Shown: positions 1-9,955, counted from the stretch's first letter. The stretch is 64,000 bases of DNA from Rubrivivax sp. (GCA_030653385.1 JAURZM010000033.1:62001-126000); one strand, 5' to 3'. The notes: a model not told the origin generated them from the letters alone. Numbers and translations: made by a program.

Positions 1-224
1 ACTTCAAGCTGCTGGCTGCGCTGGGTGCCTGGCTGGGCTGGCAGGCCATCTTGCCCATCGTGCTGATGGCGTCGGTGCTGGGTGCCCTGGTGGGCCTGGT
101 GATGAAGGCCACCGGTTCGCTGCGCGAGGGGCGCTTCGTGCCCTTCGGGCCCTTTCTGGCCGGTGGCGGGCTGGTGGTGATGCTGGTGGGCCTGCAGCGC
201 ACGCTGGGCTGGATCGGCTGGTAG
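1..224 (+). CDS. pilD: Prepilin peptidase (type IV), C-terminal part
   Basis: Partial gene entering from the left edge; reading from base 3 gives 73 codons to the TAG at 222-224. The visible part begins FKLLAALGAWLGW and contains PFGPFLAGGG followed by a hydrophobic segment and GWIGW at the C terminus, which matches the end of type IV leader peptidases/N-methylases (aspartate protease family A24, inner membrane). In these enzymes the fragment follows the GxGD catalytic motif; the first two bases here are compatible with the codon for its D, but the motif itself is outside the window. It would process prepilins for type IV pili or type II secretion. coaE begins 5 bases after the stop, the usual pilD-coaE order in proteobacteria. 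Confidence 0.85.
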   Translation, partial: FKLLAALGAWLGWQAILPIVLMASVLGALVGLVMKATGSLREGRFVPFGPFLAGGGLVVMLVGLQRTLGWIGW

Positions 225-229
225 CGCCG

Positions 230-871
230 ATGGTCGCAGCGCCCGCAGAGACGGCGGCCGGGCTGCAGATCGGGCTCACCGGCGGCATCGGCAGCGGCAA
301 GAGCACCGTGGCCAACTTGCTGGTGAACTGCGGCGCGCAGCTGGTCGACACCGACGCCATCGCCCGTGCCATCACGCAGGCCGGCGGCGCCGCCATGCCG
401 ACGCTGGCTGCGGCGTTCGGACCGTCCGCGCTCACCCCCGACGGTGCTTTGGACCGGGCGCACATGCGGGCCTTGGCTTTTTCCGATGCCGAGGCGCGCT
501 TGCGGCTGGAGGCGATCCTGCACCCCTTGATTGGCCGGGAAGCCCTGCGGCAAGCCGCCGCTGTCACTGTCGACGTGGTGGTCTTCGACGTGCCCCTGCT
601 CACCGCATCGAGCCACTGGCGCCAACGGGTGGCGCGGGTGCTGGTGGTGGACTGCAGCGTCGACACGCAGGTGGCCCGGGTGGCACAACGGCCCGGCTGG
701 ACCGCAGACAGCGCACGAGCTGTCGTGGCCCAACAAGCCAGCCGGCCCGAGCGGCGCGCCCTGGCCGATGCGGTGATCCACAACGACGGCATCTCGCTCG
801 TGCAGCTGCAGCAAGAGGTGCGTGCACTCTGGTCGCTGTGGACGGCCCGCTCGAACCCTGGCCCCAGGTAG
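230..871 (+). CDS. coaE: Dephospho-CoA kinase
   Basis: 213 residues, normal for CoaE (about 200). It phosphorylates the 3'-hydroxyl of dephospho-CoA, the last step of coenzyme A synthesis, in the cytosol. A P-loop GLTGGIGSGKST lies near residues 14-25, followed by the CoaE hallmark LVDTDAIAR (substrate/CoA-binding Asp) and HPLIGREALR and VFDVPLLTAS further on; near the C terminus IHNDG is the usual base/ribose contact region. The ATG at 230 leaves a short N-terminal extension before the P-loop. It sits 5 bases behind the prepilin peptidase gene and ahead of zapD and yacG, a conserved cluster, so co-transcription is likely. Confidence 0.93.
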   Translation: MVAAPAETAAGLQIGLTGGIGSGKSTVANLLVNCGAQLVDTDAIARAITQAGGAAMPTLAAAFGPSALTPDGALDRAHMRALAFSDAEARLRLEAILHPLIGREALRQAAAVTVDVVVFDVPLLTASSHWRQRVARVLVVDCSVDTQVARVAQRPGWTADSARAVVAQQASRPERRALADAVIHNDGISLVQLQQEVRALWSLWTARSNPGPR

Positions 872-950
872 GGCTGTGTCTTCAAAGGCCTGTGGAACAA
901 TCGCCCCAGGCAGCGCGCCCCTTGCGTCGCCCCCAGCCACAGACTCTGCC

Positions 951-1724
951 TTGGTCCTTTACGAGTACCCGTTCAACGAAGGCATCCGCACGATGCTGCG
1001 GCTCGAACACCTGTTCGACCGCCTGGGTCAGCTGGCCGCGCGCGACGCGCCGGTGGACCACCACTTCGCGCTGGCCACCATCTTCGAGATCATGGACGTG
1101 GCTTCGCGTGCCGACCTGAAGAGCGACCTGCTGAAGGAACTGGACCGTCACCGCACGCAGTTGCAGGCCTTCCGCGGCCACCCGGGCATCGCAGAAAGTG
1201 TGCTCGACGCCGTCACCGCGCGCATCGACCACGCCTTTGCGGGCTTGAACGCGCTGCAGGGCAAGGCCGGCCAGGCGCTGGCCAGCAACGACTGGCTGAT
1301 GAGCATCCGCAGCCGCATCAACATTCCCGGCGGCACCTGCGAATTCGACCTGCCGGCCTATTACGCCTGGCAGCAGCACGCACCCGAGCGCAGGCGCAGC
1401 GACCTGCAGGGCTGGATGGCCACGCTCACGCCCATGGCCGAAGCGCTGCAGGTGCTGCTGGGCTTGCTGCGCGACAGCGGCACGCCGCAGCGCATGGTGG
1501 CCACCGGCGGGCAGTACCAGCAAAGCCTGCAGAACCAGCAAGGCACGCCCCAAGGCAAGGTGTACCAGTTGCTGCGTGTGCGCGTGAGTGCCGAAGATGG
1601 CGTGGTGCCGGAAATCACCGGTCACCGGCTGATGGTGTCGGTGCGTTTCATGCGGCCCGACACCGAAGGCCGCTTGCGCCCGGCGGCGGCCGACACCACC
1701 TTCGAGCTGAGCCTGTGTGCCTGA
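951..1724 (+). CDS. zapD: Cell division protein ZapD
   Basis: Cytosolic FtsZ-binding protein that cross-links FtsZ protofilaments. From the TTG at 951 the product is 257 residues, close to the roughly 250 of the family, and starts (M)VLYEYPFNEGIRTMLRLE, which is the conserved ZapD N terminus. The open frame runs upstream to base 822 inside coaE, but that stretch has no similarity to the family and no in-frame ATG nearer than 822, so TTG is the best start; no strong Shine-Dalgarno is visible. Conserved blocks include LFDRLGQLAARD, FEIMDVASRADLKSDLLKELDR and the C-terminal HRLMVSVRFM. Position between coaE and yacG is typical of the cluster. Confidence 0.9.
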   Translation: MVLYEYPFNEGIRTMLRLEHLFDRLGQLAARDAPVDHHFALATIFEIMDVASRADLKSDLLKELDRHRTQLQAFRGHPGIAESVLDAVTARIDHAFAGLNALQGKAGQALASNDWLMSIRSRINIPGGTCEFDLPAYYAWQQHAPERRRSDLQGWMATLTPMAEALQVLLGLLRDSGTPQRMVATGGQYQQSLQNQQGTPQGKVYQLLRVRVSAEDGVVPEITGHRLMVSVRFMRPDTEGRLRPAAADTTFELSLCA

Positions 1725-1733
1725 GCTTCGCCG

Positions 1734-1931
1734 ATGAGTCCGTCCGCTGAACGCCTGGTGGCCTGCCCCGGCTGCCGCCAGCACACGCCCTACAGCACCA
1801 CCAACCCCTGGCGGCCCTTCTGCAGCCAGCGCTGCCGCAATGCCGACCTGGGGGACTGGGCCAATGAACGTTTCCGCGTGCCGGCCGAAGCACCCACCGA
1901 CGACAACCCGCATCCCCCCGAGAGCCACTGA
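1734..1931 (+). CDS. yacG: DNA gyrase inhibitor YacG (zinc protein)
   Basis: 65 residues, standard for YacG. A four-cysteine zinc knuckle is visible: CPGC near residues 12-15 and CSQRC near 31-35, with the signature FCSQRCRNADLGDWANERF. The E. coli homologue binds GyrB and inhibits gyrase ATPase and supercoiling. It follows zapD by 9 bases, and its TGA (1929-1931) overlaps the ATG of nagA by one base (TGATG), so translational coupling is likely. Confidence 0.93.
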   Translation: MSPSAERLVACPGCRQHTPYSTTNPWRPFCSQRCRNADLGDWANERFRVPAEAPTDDNPHPPESH

Positions 1932-3067
1932 TGGGCGGCGCCACGCGCCCGGTGGTGCTGCACGGCCACATCCTCACGCCCGAAGGTTTTGTGCGGGGTT
2001 CGATCACGCTGGAGGGTGAGCGCATCGTCGGCCTGCAGGGCCAGGCCGTCAGCGAAGCAGAAGTGATGCACACGTCGGAAGCCATCGTGCTGCCCGGTTT
2101 CGTCGACCTGCACGCGCACGGTGGCGGCGGGCAGGACACGATGGCCGGTGGTGATGCCATCGCGACCATCGCGCGGGTGCACGCCCACCATGGCACGACC
2201 GCGCTGCTGGCCACCACGATGACGGCGCCACCGGACGAAATCCGGGCCGCCCTGCGCGCCCTGGCGCCCCACATCGCCCGGCGCCCGCCCCAGGCGGCAC
2301 GGGTGCTGGGTGTGCACCTGGAAGGCCCGTACATCAACCCCGCGCGGCTGGGTGCACAACCCGACTTCGCCGCCACGGCCACGCTGGCCGACGTGCTGGC
2401 GCTCCACGACCTGGCTCCACTGAAGCTGATCACCATCGCCCCCGAACTGCCAGGCCATCTGGCGCTCATCGTGGCGCTGCGTCAGCAGGGCTTCGTGGTG
2501 CAGATCGGCCATTCGGCCGGCAGCTACGAAGACGGCGTGGCGGCGTTGCAGGCCGGCGCCACAGGCTTCACGCACCTGTTCAATGCCATGACCGGCCTGC
2601 ACCACCGCGAACCCGGCATGGCCGGCGCCGCGCTGGCGCATGCCGACCGCGCCGAGATCATCCCCGACCTGCTGCATGTGCACCCCGGCGCCATCCGCGT
2701 CGCGCTGCGTGCCATCCCGGGCCTGTACTGCGTCACCGATTCCACCGCCGCGGCCGGCATGCCTGACGGCGACTACCGGCTGGGCCGCCACACCGTCACC
2801 AAATGCCTGGGCGGTGTGCGGCTGGCCGACGGCACGCTGGCCGGCAGCACGCTGACGATGGACCAGGCATTGCGCAACCTGGTGGGCCTGGGCCTGCCGC
2901 TGGCCGAAGCCTCGCGGCGCACGTCCACGCTGGCGGCAGAACACGTGGGCCTGACCGACCGCGGCCGCCTCGAAGCGGGTGCCTGGGCCGACCTGGTGGT
3001 GCTGAACCCGCAACTGCAGCTTCAGCAGGTGTGGGTGGAAGGCGAGCCGATTCAGCTCAAGGGCTAG
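1931..3067 (+). CDS. nagA: N-acetylglucosamine-6-phosphate deacetylase
   Basis: 378 residues, usual length for NagA of the amidohydrolase superfamily. It removes acetate from GlcNAc-6-P in amino-sugar or cell-wall recycling. The first metal motif HAHGGGGQD is near residue 60; HLEGPYINP near 130 carries the catalytic metal-binding glutamate; GHSAGSYED, HLFNAMTGLHHREPG and LAGSTLTMDQALRNLV follow in family order. The start is fixed by the one-base overlap with yacG. No nagB or PTS genes are adjacent. It ends 1 base before the convergent di-haem peroxidase gene, leaving no room for a classical terminator. Confidence 0.93.
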   Translation: MGGATRPVVLHGHILTPEGFVRGSITLEGERIVGLQGQAVSEAEVMHTSEAIVLPGFVDLHAHGGGGQDTMAGGDAIATIARVHAHHGTTALLATTMTAPPDEIRAALRALAPHIARRPPQAARVLGVHLEGPYINPARLGAQPDFAATATLADVLALHDLAPLKLITIAPELPGHLALIVALRQQGFVVQIGHSAGSYEDGVAALQAGATGFTHLFNAMTGLHHREPGMAGAALAHADRAEIIPDLLHVHPGAIRVALRAIPGLYCVTDSTAAAGMPDGDYRLGRHTVTKCLGGVRLADGTLAGSTLTMDQALRNLVGLGLPLAEASRRTSTLAAEHVGLTDRGRLEAGAWADLVVLNPQLQLQQVWVEGEPIQLKG

Positions 3068-3068
3068 C

Positions 3069-4235
3069 TCACTGGCTCAGGCTGCGCAGGAAGGCCGCCA
3101 GGTCGTTGGCCTGTTCCGGCGCCAGGTTCAGGGGCCGCAGGATGCGCTCGCCGTCGGCATGCAGACGCTCTTCGTTCAGCGCCGAGTAGTGCTGCACCAC
3201 GTCTTCGATCGTGGCCAGGCTGCCGTTGTGCATGTAGGGCGCGGTGTGCGTCAACTGGCGCAGCCCGGGCACACGGAATTCGCCGAAGTGGCGGGGCTCA
3301 ATGATCACGTGCCGGGTGGTCACCGCCCGCGGGTCTTGCGGACTGGCGTCGTTGTGGGCACCGAGCCGGTTCATGCGACTGGCCTGCAGCTGCTGAAGAC
3401 CGCCGTGGCGACCGGGATCGACACCACCTCGCACGAAGAAGGGCACGCCAATGTCAGCAAACTCGCCGTTGGTGAAGTTGGGCCCGGCGTGGCAGACGCT
3501 GCAGCGGCCGTGGCCGACGAAGATGCGCAGGCCGCGCTGCGCCGCGATGGGGTAGCTGGCCGCAGCGCGCAGATCCCCCCGCGCCAGGGCATCGCGGAAG
3601 GTGTCGAAAGGCGTGCGTGGAGAAGTCAAGGTGGCCTGGAAGGCCGCCAGCGCCTTGGCCATGTCCACCACCAGTTGTTCGTCGTCGGCGGGCAGCAGAT
3701 GGCCAAAGGCCCGCCGGTAGCGGGCGACCGACTGCACATCACCGCGCACACGCGCCGCCAGGGCCGGTGCCGACTGGCCCATCTCGTCGCGGGCCAGCAG
3801 TGGCGCCAGGCTGGCGGCCCACAGTGAGTCGTTGGCACCGTCCCAGCCGAACCAGCGGTGCTGCGCGCTGTCCAGCAGGCTGGGGGTGTTGCGGCGGCCC
3901 GGCTCGGCGCCGGGTCCGACACGTGCGGTGGTCAAACCGTCCTGGAAGGCACGCGCCGGCACATGGCAGCTGGCGCACGACAGCTGCCCGCTGGCCGACA
4001 GCCGTGTGTCGAAAAACAGCTCTCGCCCCCAGGCAACCGCTGCCGGCTGTCCTTCCACACGGTTGGCGCCGTCGGGCGGAGCCACCGGTGGCCAGGGGCC
4101 ATGCGACACGATGCGAGCGCGCTCTTCCGGGCTGAAGTCCAGCAGTTCCGGTGCGGCCTGGGCCACGGCGGCGCAGCAGACCGCCGCCAACATGAGCAAG
4201 GCAGCCGTCCCCGCTGCAAGGGCACGGCGCTTCAC
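3069..4235 (-). CDS. Di-haem cytochrome c peroxidase / MauG family protein
   Basis: 388 residues with an N-terminal signal peptide (KRR, then a hydrophobic stretch ending AQAAP), so periplasmic. Two covalent haem sites are present: CASCH near residue 90 and CSVCH near residue 245. The stretch TAPYMHNGSL near the C terminus is the conserved element supplying an axial ligand in bacterial cytochrome c peroxidases and MauG-like proteins. It could reduce hydrogen peroxide or carry out a MauG-like oxidation of a partner; sequence alone does not decide. The start is GTG at 4235, 13 bases after the upstream gene ends. It is the last gene of a three-gene minus-strand unit with an exported His/Met-rich protein and an amidohydrolase. 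Confidence 0.82.
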   Translation of the reverse strand: MKRRALAAGTAALLMLAAVCCAAVAQAAPELLDFSPEERARIVSHGPWPPVAPPDGANRVEGQPAAVAWGRELFFDTRLSASGQLSCASCHVPARAFQDGLTTARVGPGAEPGRRNTPSLLDSAQHRWFGWDGANDSLWAASLAPLLARDEMGQSAPALAARVRGDVQSVARYRRAFGHLLPADDEQLVVDMAKALAAFQATLTSPRTPFDTFRDALARGDLRAAASYPIAAQRGLRIFVGHGRCSVCHAGPNFTNGEFADIGVPFFVRGGVDPGRHGGLQQLQASRMNRLGAHNDASPQDPRAVTTRHVIIEPRHFGEFRVPGLRQLTHTAPYMHNGSLATIEDVVQHYSALNEERLHADGERILRPLNLAPEQANDLAAFLRSLSQ

Positions 4236-4248
4236 GCCAACCCGGTCA

Positions 4249-4647
4249 TCAGGGCAGAACCACCGACTGCAGCAGCCGGTGGTCCTGGCCCTGGGCTTTC
4301 ACGTCCAGGCGCAATTCCCAGCGGCCGCTCATGTGCCACATCAGTCCCTCGACGCGCCAGCGGCCTGGGCCCAAAGACTGCAGCGAGGGGCGGTAGTTCA
4401 TGCCGTGGCGGTGTTCGGGCATCGTGGCGTCGACCCGCAGCAGTTCGGCGTCGGCCGGACACAGCTGCACCAGCAAGGCGAAGGGTTGGCCCACCTTCAT
4501 CGGCGCAGGCTCGGGCAACCAGGCAGCCTGCACCGCTTCGCCGCTGATCAGCTGCGCCCCAGGGGCGGCTGGTGGGCAGGCGCCCTGTGCAGGCATCGCC
4601 GCCAGGCAAGCGACAGCCCAGCCGCCGAAGGCCGCCAAGCCCTTCAC
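4249..4647 (-). CDS. Small exported protein, YtkA/FixH-like
   Basis: 132 residues with a signal peptide (hydrophobic N terminus ending near AQGAC) and a predicted beta-sandwich-like body. The motif MPEHRHGMNY near residue 78 and GLMWHMSGRWEL near residue 102 resemble YtkA-like/FixH-related domains; the clustered His and Met could bind a metal, which is inference. Two cysteines (ACPP and LCPAD) could form a disulfide in the periplasm. The start is GTG at 4647-4645, overlapping the TGA of the upstream amidohydrolase by four bases (GTGA), so translation is coupled. Function unknown. Confidence 0.65.
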   Translation of the reverse strand: MKGLAAFGGWAVACLAAMPAQGACPPAAPGAQLISGEAVQAAWLPEPAPMKVGQPFALLVQLCPADAELLRVDATMPEHRHGMNYRPSLQSLGPGRWRVEGLMWHMSGRWELRLDVKAQGQDHRLLQSVVLP

Positions 4648-5516
4648 TTCGCCCCCGTGCGCGCGATCATTGGCGTGAACAGCGCTTCACCGTTTTTCCA
4701 GCCGATGCGTTCTGCCACGTCACGCGGCAAATCGGCCAGCCACTGGCGTGTCCACCGGGCGTGTTCGCCCACGTAGTACCAGCGTTCGGGTGTGAAGGTG
4801 TCGGTCCCCACCACGAAGCGATCGGGAAACTCCAGGAAGGCTTCGCGCCAGGCCGGGTCGACCTTGCCGCCACTGGCGTGGTCGCTGCGGAAGGCCAGGT
4901 CGCACCACAGGTTCTTGTGCTTGCGCAGCATCTCGCGCACATTCTGTGGCGAGTCGAAGCCCGCATGGGCCCACAGGATGCGCGCCTGAGGGTCCTGCTT
5001 GAACTGGCGGTCGATGGCCTCGGCGTCGGAATGTGAATGCAGGAAAAGTTGATGTTCACGTGCCAGCTGCACCACGCGGCGCATCACCGGCAGGTCGGCG
5101 TCGGCGCCGTAGATGTGGTACTCGCCGATGACCACGTAGCGGTACTTGGCCAGACGCGATTCCAGGTGCGCCACGACGGTGCTGTCGTGCATCCAGCTGC
5201 CCAGTTCGCCGCGGCTGCGGTAGGGGCGCAGCGAGGGCAGCACGAGGTCGGGCGCCTCGGCATACAGCTTTTGCGTGCCTTCGTCGCTGCTGCTGGAAAT
5301 CATGGCCCGCTTCAGGCCCGCCTGGCGCAGCAAGGCCACCGCCGCCTTGGGTGGCAGGCGCTCCCAGGCATCGTGGCTGTAATGCAGGTGGGCGTCGAAA
5401 ATGGGCATCGGCGCGTCGGCTGCCATGGCCCCGATGGGCACTGTCAGGCAACTGGCCACGGCAGCGAAGGACAGCAGCCGGCGGCAGCGGTTCAGGGGTG
5501 CATGGGGCTTGGACAT
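4644..5516 (-). CDS. Amidohydrolase family protein (TIM-barrel), exported
   Basis: 290 residues. The ATG at 5516 gives MSKPHAPLN, then a hydrophobic signal ending AMAAD, so export is expected; a longer open frame upstream (to 6545) is antisense to other genes and not credible. After the signal comes IFDAHLHYSHDAW (HxH metal motif), then GEYHIYG, FLHSHSDAEA, ILWAHAGFD and FVVGTDTFTPERW, the successive metal/active-site strands of amidohydrolase_2 enzymes. Substrate unknown. It is first in the operon with a His/Met-rich small protein and a MauG-like peroxidase, and divergent from the YeeE/YedE genes. Confidence 0.75.
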   Translation of the reverse strand: MSKPHAPLNRCRRLLSFAAVASCLTVPIGAMAADAPMPIFDAHLHYSHDAWERLPPKAAVALLRQAGLKRAMISSSSDEGTQKLYAEAPDLVLPSLRPYRSRGELGSWMHDSTVVAHLESRLAKYRYVVIGEYHIYGADADLPVMRRVVQLAREHQLFLHSHSDAEAIDRQFKQDPQARILWAHAGFDSPQNVREMLRKHKNLWCDLAFRSDHASGGKVDPAWREAFLEFPDRFVVGTDTFTPERWYYVGEHARWTRQWLADLPRDVAERIGWKNGEALFTPMIARTGAK

Positions 5517-5624
5517 GGCGGGTTCCGCTTCGCTGATGGCCGATGCGACACATCGTAGCCAAGGCGGTGTCTCCCTGGCACTGTGGCAGTCTTGCGCCGT
5601 TCCCACCACCCTATGCCTTCGCTC

Positions 5625-6068
5625 ATGAACATTGCCTGGTCCGAGTTCACCCCCTACAGCGCAGTTGCTGGCGGCCTGCTGATCGGCTTGGCTGCCGGCC
5701 TCTTCTTGCTGGGCAGCGGCCGCATCGCCGGCATCACCACGCTGGTGGCCAGTCCGCTGCAAACGCTGCTTAGGGGCGGTTCGATGCGGCCCGAAAGCAC
5801 GCGCCTGCTTTTCCTGGCGGGCCTGCTCGTCGCGCCTTGGCTGTGGCAGCTGGTGGCGCCGCTGCCACCGTCCAGGCCCGTCGCGGGCACGCTGGTGTTG
5901 GTGGCCGCCGGGCTGCTGGTCGGCGTGGGCACCCGCATGGGCAATGGCTGCACCAGCGGCCACGGGGTGTGCGGGCTGAGCCAGGGTTCGGGCCGCTCGC
6001 TGGTGAACGTGCTGGTGTTCATGGGCGTGGGCATGTTGACCGTGGCCGCGCTGCGGCAATGGGCATGA
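5625..6068 (+). CDS. YeeE/YedE family membrane transporter, first half-size subunit
   Basis: 147 residues from ATG 5625 (MNIAWSEFTPYSAVAGG); an in-frame ATG at 5613 would add four residues. About four hydrophobic segments are seen, with GLAAGLFLLGSGRIAGI, a PW pair, and GTRMGNGCTSGHGVCGLSQGS containing conserved cysteines of the sulfur transport family. Members of the YeeE/YedE group move thiosulfate or related sulfur species, or deliver persulfide sulfur. Half-size proteins act in pairs, and the second one starts 4 bases before this stop. The persulfide dioxygenase gene follows, supporting a sulfide or persulfide role. Confidence 0.82.
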   Translation: MNIAWSEFTPYSAVAGGLLIGLAAGLFLLGSGRIAGITTLVASPLQTLLRGGSMRPESTRLLFLAGLLVAPWLWQLVAPLPPSRPVAGTLVLVAAGLLVGVGTRMGNGCTSGHGVCGLSQGSGRSLVNVLVFMGVGMLTVAALRQWA

Positions 6069-6502
6069 AGGACAACACCGTGCGACACCTGCTTGCGCTG
6101 GCCAGTGGCCTGCTGTTCGGTCTGGGGCTGCTGGCCAGCGGCATGACAGACCCCACCAAGGTTCAAGGTTTCCTGGACGTGGGCGGTGCCTGGGACCCCA
6201 GCCTGGCCCTGGTGATGGGTGCTGCCGTGGCCATCGCCTCATTGGCCTTTGCCTGGGCGCGGCATCGCAAGCGCACCTGGCTGGGTGACACGATCGACTG
6301 GCCGCAGGCCAGAGGCATCGACGGCCGATTGCTGCTGGGTGGTGCGCTGTTCGGCGCCGGCTGGGGCCTGGCCGGTTTCTGCCCGGGGCCGGCGCTGGTG
6401 GCCATGGCCAGCGGGCTGCAGGAAGCCTGGATCTTCGGGGCCGCCATGCTGGCCGGCATGGCCGTGCATGACCTGCTGCTTGCCCGCAACCGGGAGTCCT
6501 GA
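6065..6502 (+). CDS. YeeE/YedE family membrane transporter, second half-size subunit (DUF6691-type)
   Basis: 145 residues. The start is the ATG at 6065, whose last two bases enter the upstream TGA (ATGA overlap); another in-frame ATG lies at 6059. Segments include LLALASGLLFGLGLLASGMTDP, FLDVGGAWDPSLALVMG and LGGALFGAGWGLAGFCPGPA, the last with the GCxPGP-like conserved cysteine motif of this family. It is an inner-membrane protein and likely partner of the preceding gene. The persulfide dioxygenase-rhodanese gene begins 2 bases after its stop, so all three genes form one transcription unit. Confidence 0.82.
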   Translation: MKDNTVRHLLALASGLLFGLGLLASGMTDPTKVQGFLDVGGAWDPSLALVMGAAVAIASLAFAWARHRKRTWLGDTIDWPQARGIDGRLLLGGALFGAGWGLAGFCPGPALVAMASGLQEAWIFGAAMLAGMAVHDLLLARNRES

Positions 6503-6504
6503 CC

Positions 6505-7572
6505 ATGTTTGTCTTGCGCCAGCTTTTCGACCCCACTTCGTCCACCTACACCTACCTGCTGGCCGACAGCGGCCAGGCGGTGCTGATCGACCCCGTCTTC
6601 GAGCAGACCGCCCGCGACAGTGCCCTGCTGCGCGAACTGGGCCTGCAACTGGTGGCGACGCTGGACACGCATGTGCACGCCGATCACGTCACCGGCGCCT
6701 GGTTGCACCGCCAGCGCAGCGGCAGCCGCATCGTGCTGTCGAAGGCGGCCGGCGCGGTGGGTGCCGACACCCTGGTGGCAGCCGGCGACACGGTTGGCTT
6801 CGGCACACGCCACCTGCAGGCCCGTGCCACGCCGGGTCACACCCTGGGCTGCACGAGCTGGGTGCTGGACGACCTGAGCATGGCCTTCACCGGTGACACG
6901 CTCCTGATCCGCGGCTGCGGCCGCACCGACTTCCAGCAGGGCAACGCCAGCGAGCTGTACCGTTCGGTGCACGAGCAGCTCTTCACGCTGCCCGCCCAGT
7001 GCCTGCTGTACCCGGGCCACGACTACCGCGGGCTCACGGTCAGCAGCGTCGCGGAAGAGCGCATCTACAACCCGCGCCTGGGCGGCAGCGCCAGTGAGGC
7101 CGACTTCGCGGGTTACATGAACCACCTCGGTCTTCCCCACCCCAAGCTGATCGACGTGGCCGTGCCGGCCAACCTGCGTTGCGGCGAACCGCTGCAGGCC
7201 GTCGGGCCGAGCGTCGAGCCGACCTGGGCACCGCTGACCTTCACTTTTGGTGGCATCTGGGAAATCGCACCCGACAGCCTGGCCGAGCTCGCCGGCCGTG
7301 TGCAAGTGGTGGACGTGCGGGAAGCCGCCGAGTTCACGGACACGCTCGGCCACATACCCGGTGCACTGCTCTTGCCACTGGCCGAACTGGATGCACGCAA
7401 GCGTGAACTGCAGCGCGAACGGCCCGTGGTCACGGTCTGCCGCTCGGGCGCCCGGTCGGCGCAGGCTTGTGTGCTGCTGACCCGTGCCGGCTTCCCGCAG
7501 GTGGCCAACCTGGCCGGTGGCATGTTGCGCTGGCGCGCGCAGGGTCATGACGTGGACGGTGGCGACAGCTGA
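6505..7572 (+). CDS. Persulfide dioxygenase-rhodanese fusion protein
   Basis: 355 residues in two parts. Residues 1-240 are a metallo-beta-lactamase-fold ETHE1-type persulfide dioxygenase with THVHADH near 55-61 (iron ligands), GHTLGC and the later YPGHDYRG element. Residues about 255-355 are a rhodanese domain with active-site loop CRSGARS (Cys about 312) and the DVREAAEF motif. Such fusions, known from Burkholderia, oxidise glutathione persulfide to sulfite and can transfer sulfane sulfur to give thiosulfate. Cytosolic. Following two YeeE/YedE transporters, it completes a sulfide/persulfide detoxification operon. No ArsR/BigR-type regulator gene is adjacent. Confidence 0.9.
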   Translation: MFVLRQLFDPTSSTYTYLLADSGQAVLIDPVFEQTARDSALLRELGLQLVATLDTHVHADHVTGAWLHRQRSGSRIVLSKAAGAVGADTLVAAGDTVGFGTRHLQARATPGHTLGCTSWVLDDLSMAFTGDTLLIRGCGRTDFQQGNASELYRSVHEQLFTLPAQCLLYPGHDYRGLTVSSVAEERIYNPRLGGSASEADFAGYMNHLGLPHPKLIDVAVPANLRCGEPLQAVGPSVEPTWAPLTFTFGGIWEIAPDSLAELAGRVQVVDVREAAEFTDTLGHIPGALLLPLAELDARKRELQRERPVVTVCRSGARSAQACVLLTRAGFPQVANLAGGMLRWRAQGHDVDGGDS

Positions 7573-7622
7573 AGCGGCTGACATCACCCCAAGGCGCTGC
7601 TCACCCGGGCTTTGACGAAGCC

Positions 7623-7651
7623 CTTGAATTGACACGATCGGCCCCTATAAT
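7623..7651 (+). promoter_or_regulatory. groESL promoter, sigma32-type overlapping a sigma70-type
   Basis: CTTGAA at 7623-7628 followed after 13 bases by CCCCTATA (7642-7649) fits the heat-shock sigma32 pattern (CTTGAA, 13-17 bases, CCCCAT). The same DNA offers sigma70 elements TTGAAT (7624-7629) and a perfect TATAAT (7646-7651) with 16-base spacing. It lies about 150 bases upstream of groES and just before the CIRCE operator. Confidence 0.8.
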
Positions 7652-7659
7652 TGATTTGC

Positions 7660-7685
7660 TAGCACTCACCGATGTTGAGTGCTAA
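7660..7685 (+). promoter_or_regulatory. CIRCE operator (HrcA binding site)
   Basis: Inverted repeat TAGCACTC (7660-7667), 9-base spacer, GAGTGCTA (7677-7684). This matches the CIRCE consensus TTAGCACTC-N9-GAGTGCTAA except for the outermost base of the left arm (C at 7659). It sits 8 bases downstream of the TATAAT, where HrcA binding would block transcription start or clearance. groESL is therefore expected to be repressed by HrcA and activated by sigma32. Confidence 0.93.
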
Positions 7686-7794
7686 CGATCGGAAACCGCC
7701 AGGGAAGCTCCCACATTGGCCTCCGATCAATGCTTGTCAGCGGGGGCTTACTTCGTTGGCCAACCCGCCTTAACGTCACTCCACAGGAGATAAC

Positions 7795-8078
7795 ATGAAA
7801 CTTCGTCCTTTGCACGACCGCGTGATCGTCAAGCGCCTTGAACAAGAAACCAAGACCGCTTCCGGCATCGTGATTCCCGACAACGCCGCCGAAAAGCCCG
7901 ATCAGGGCGAAGTCCTGGCCGTGGGCCCGGGCAAGCGCAGCGACAAGGGCGACTTCATCGTCCTGAACATCAAGGTCGGTGACCGCGTGCTGTTCGGCAA
8001 GTACAGCGGCCAGACCGTCAAGGTCGATGGCGACGAACTGCTGGTGATGCGCGAGGAAGACCTGTTTGCCGTTGTTGA

Positions 8079-8085
<7 letters not shown>
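7795..8085 (+). CDS. groES: Co-chaperonin GroES (Hsp10)
   Basis: 96 residues, standard GroES length. It forms the heptameric lid of the GroEL folding chamber in the cytosol. It starts [16 protein letters not shown], has the mobile-loop region [11 protein letters not shown], and ends with [26 protein letters not shown] split by conserved turns. A good Shine-Dalgarno (CACAGGAGATAAC) precedes the ATG. The 5' leader carries the CIRCE operator, and groEL follows after a structured 125-base spacer. Confidence 0.97.
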
Positions 8086-9860
<1,775 letters not shown>

Positions 9861-9955
9861 GTCCTGTTGCGACACCGAAGAGGCGTGGCACCCCCACCTT
9901 CTTCGGGCCGCAACCCAGCGGGCGTCGCGATGCGGCGACCCTGAAGCTCGAAACA

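Noticed and set aside
822..950. Upstream extension of zapD to the ATG at 822
   Set aside because: It would overlap coaE by 50 bases and add 43 residues with no similarity to the family; the TTG at 951 gives the conserved N terminus.
4232..4609. 125-codon frame overlapping the small His/Met-rich gene
   Set aside because: It lies in another frame of a coupled operon gene with a signal peptide and shows no domain.
7629..7651. Perfect TTGACA (7629-7634) as -35 for the TATAAT at 7646
   Set aside because: Spacing is only 11 bases, too short for sigma70; the overlapping TTGAAT at 7624 gives 16 bases.
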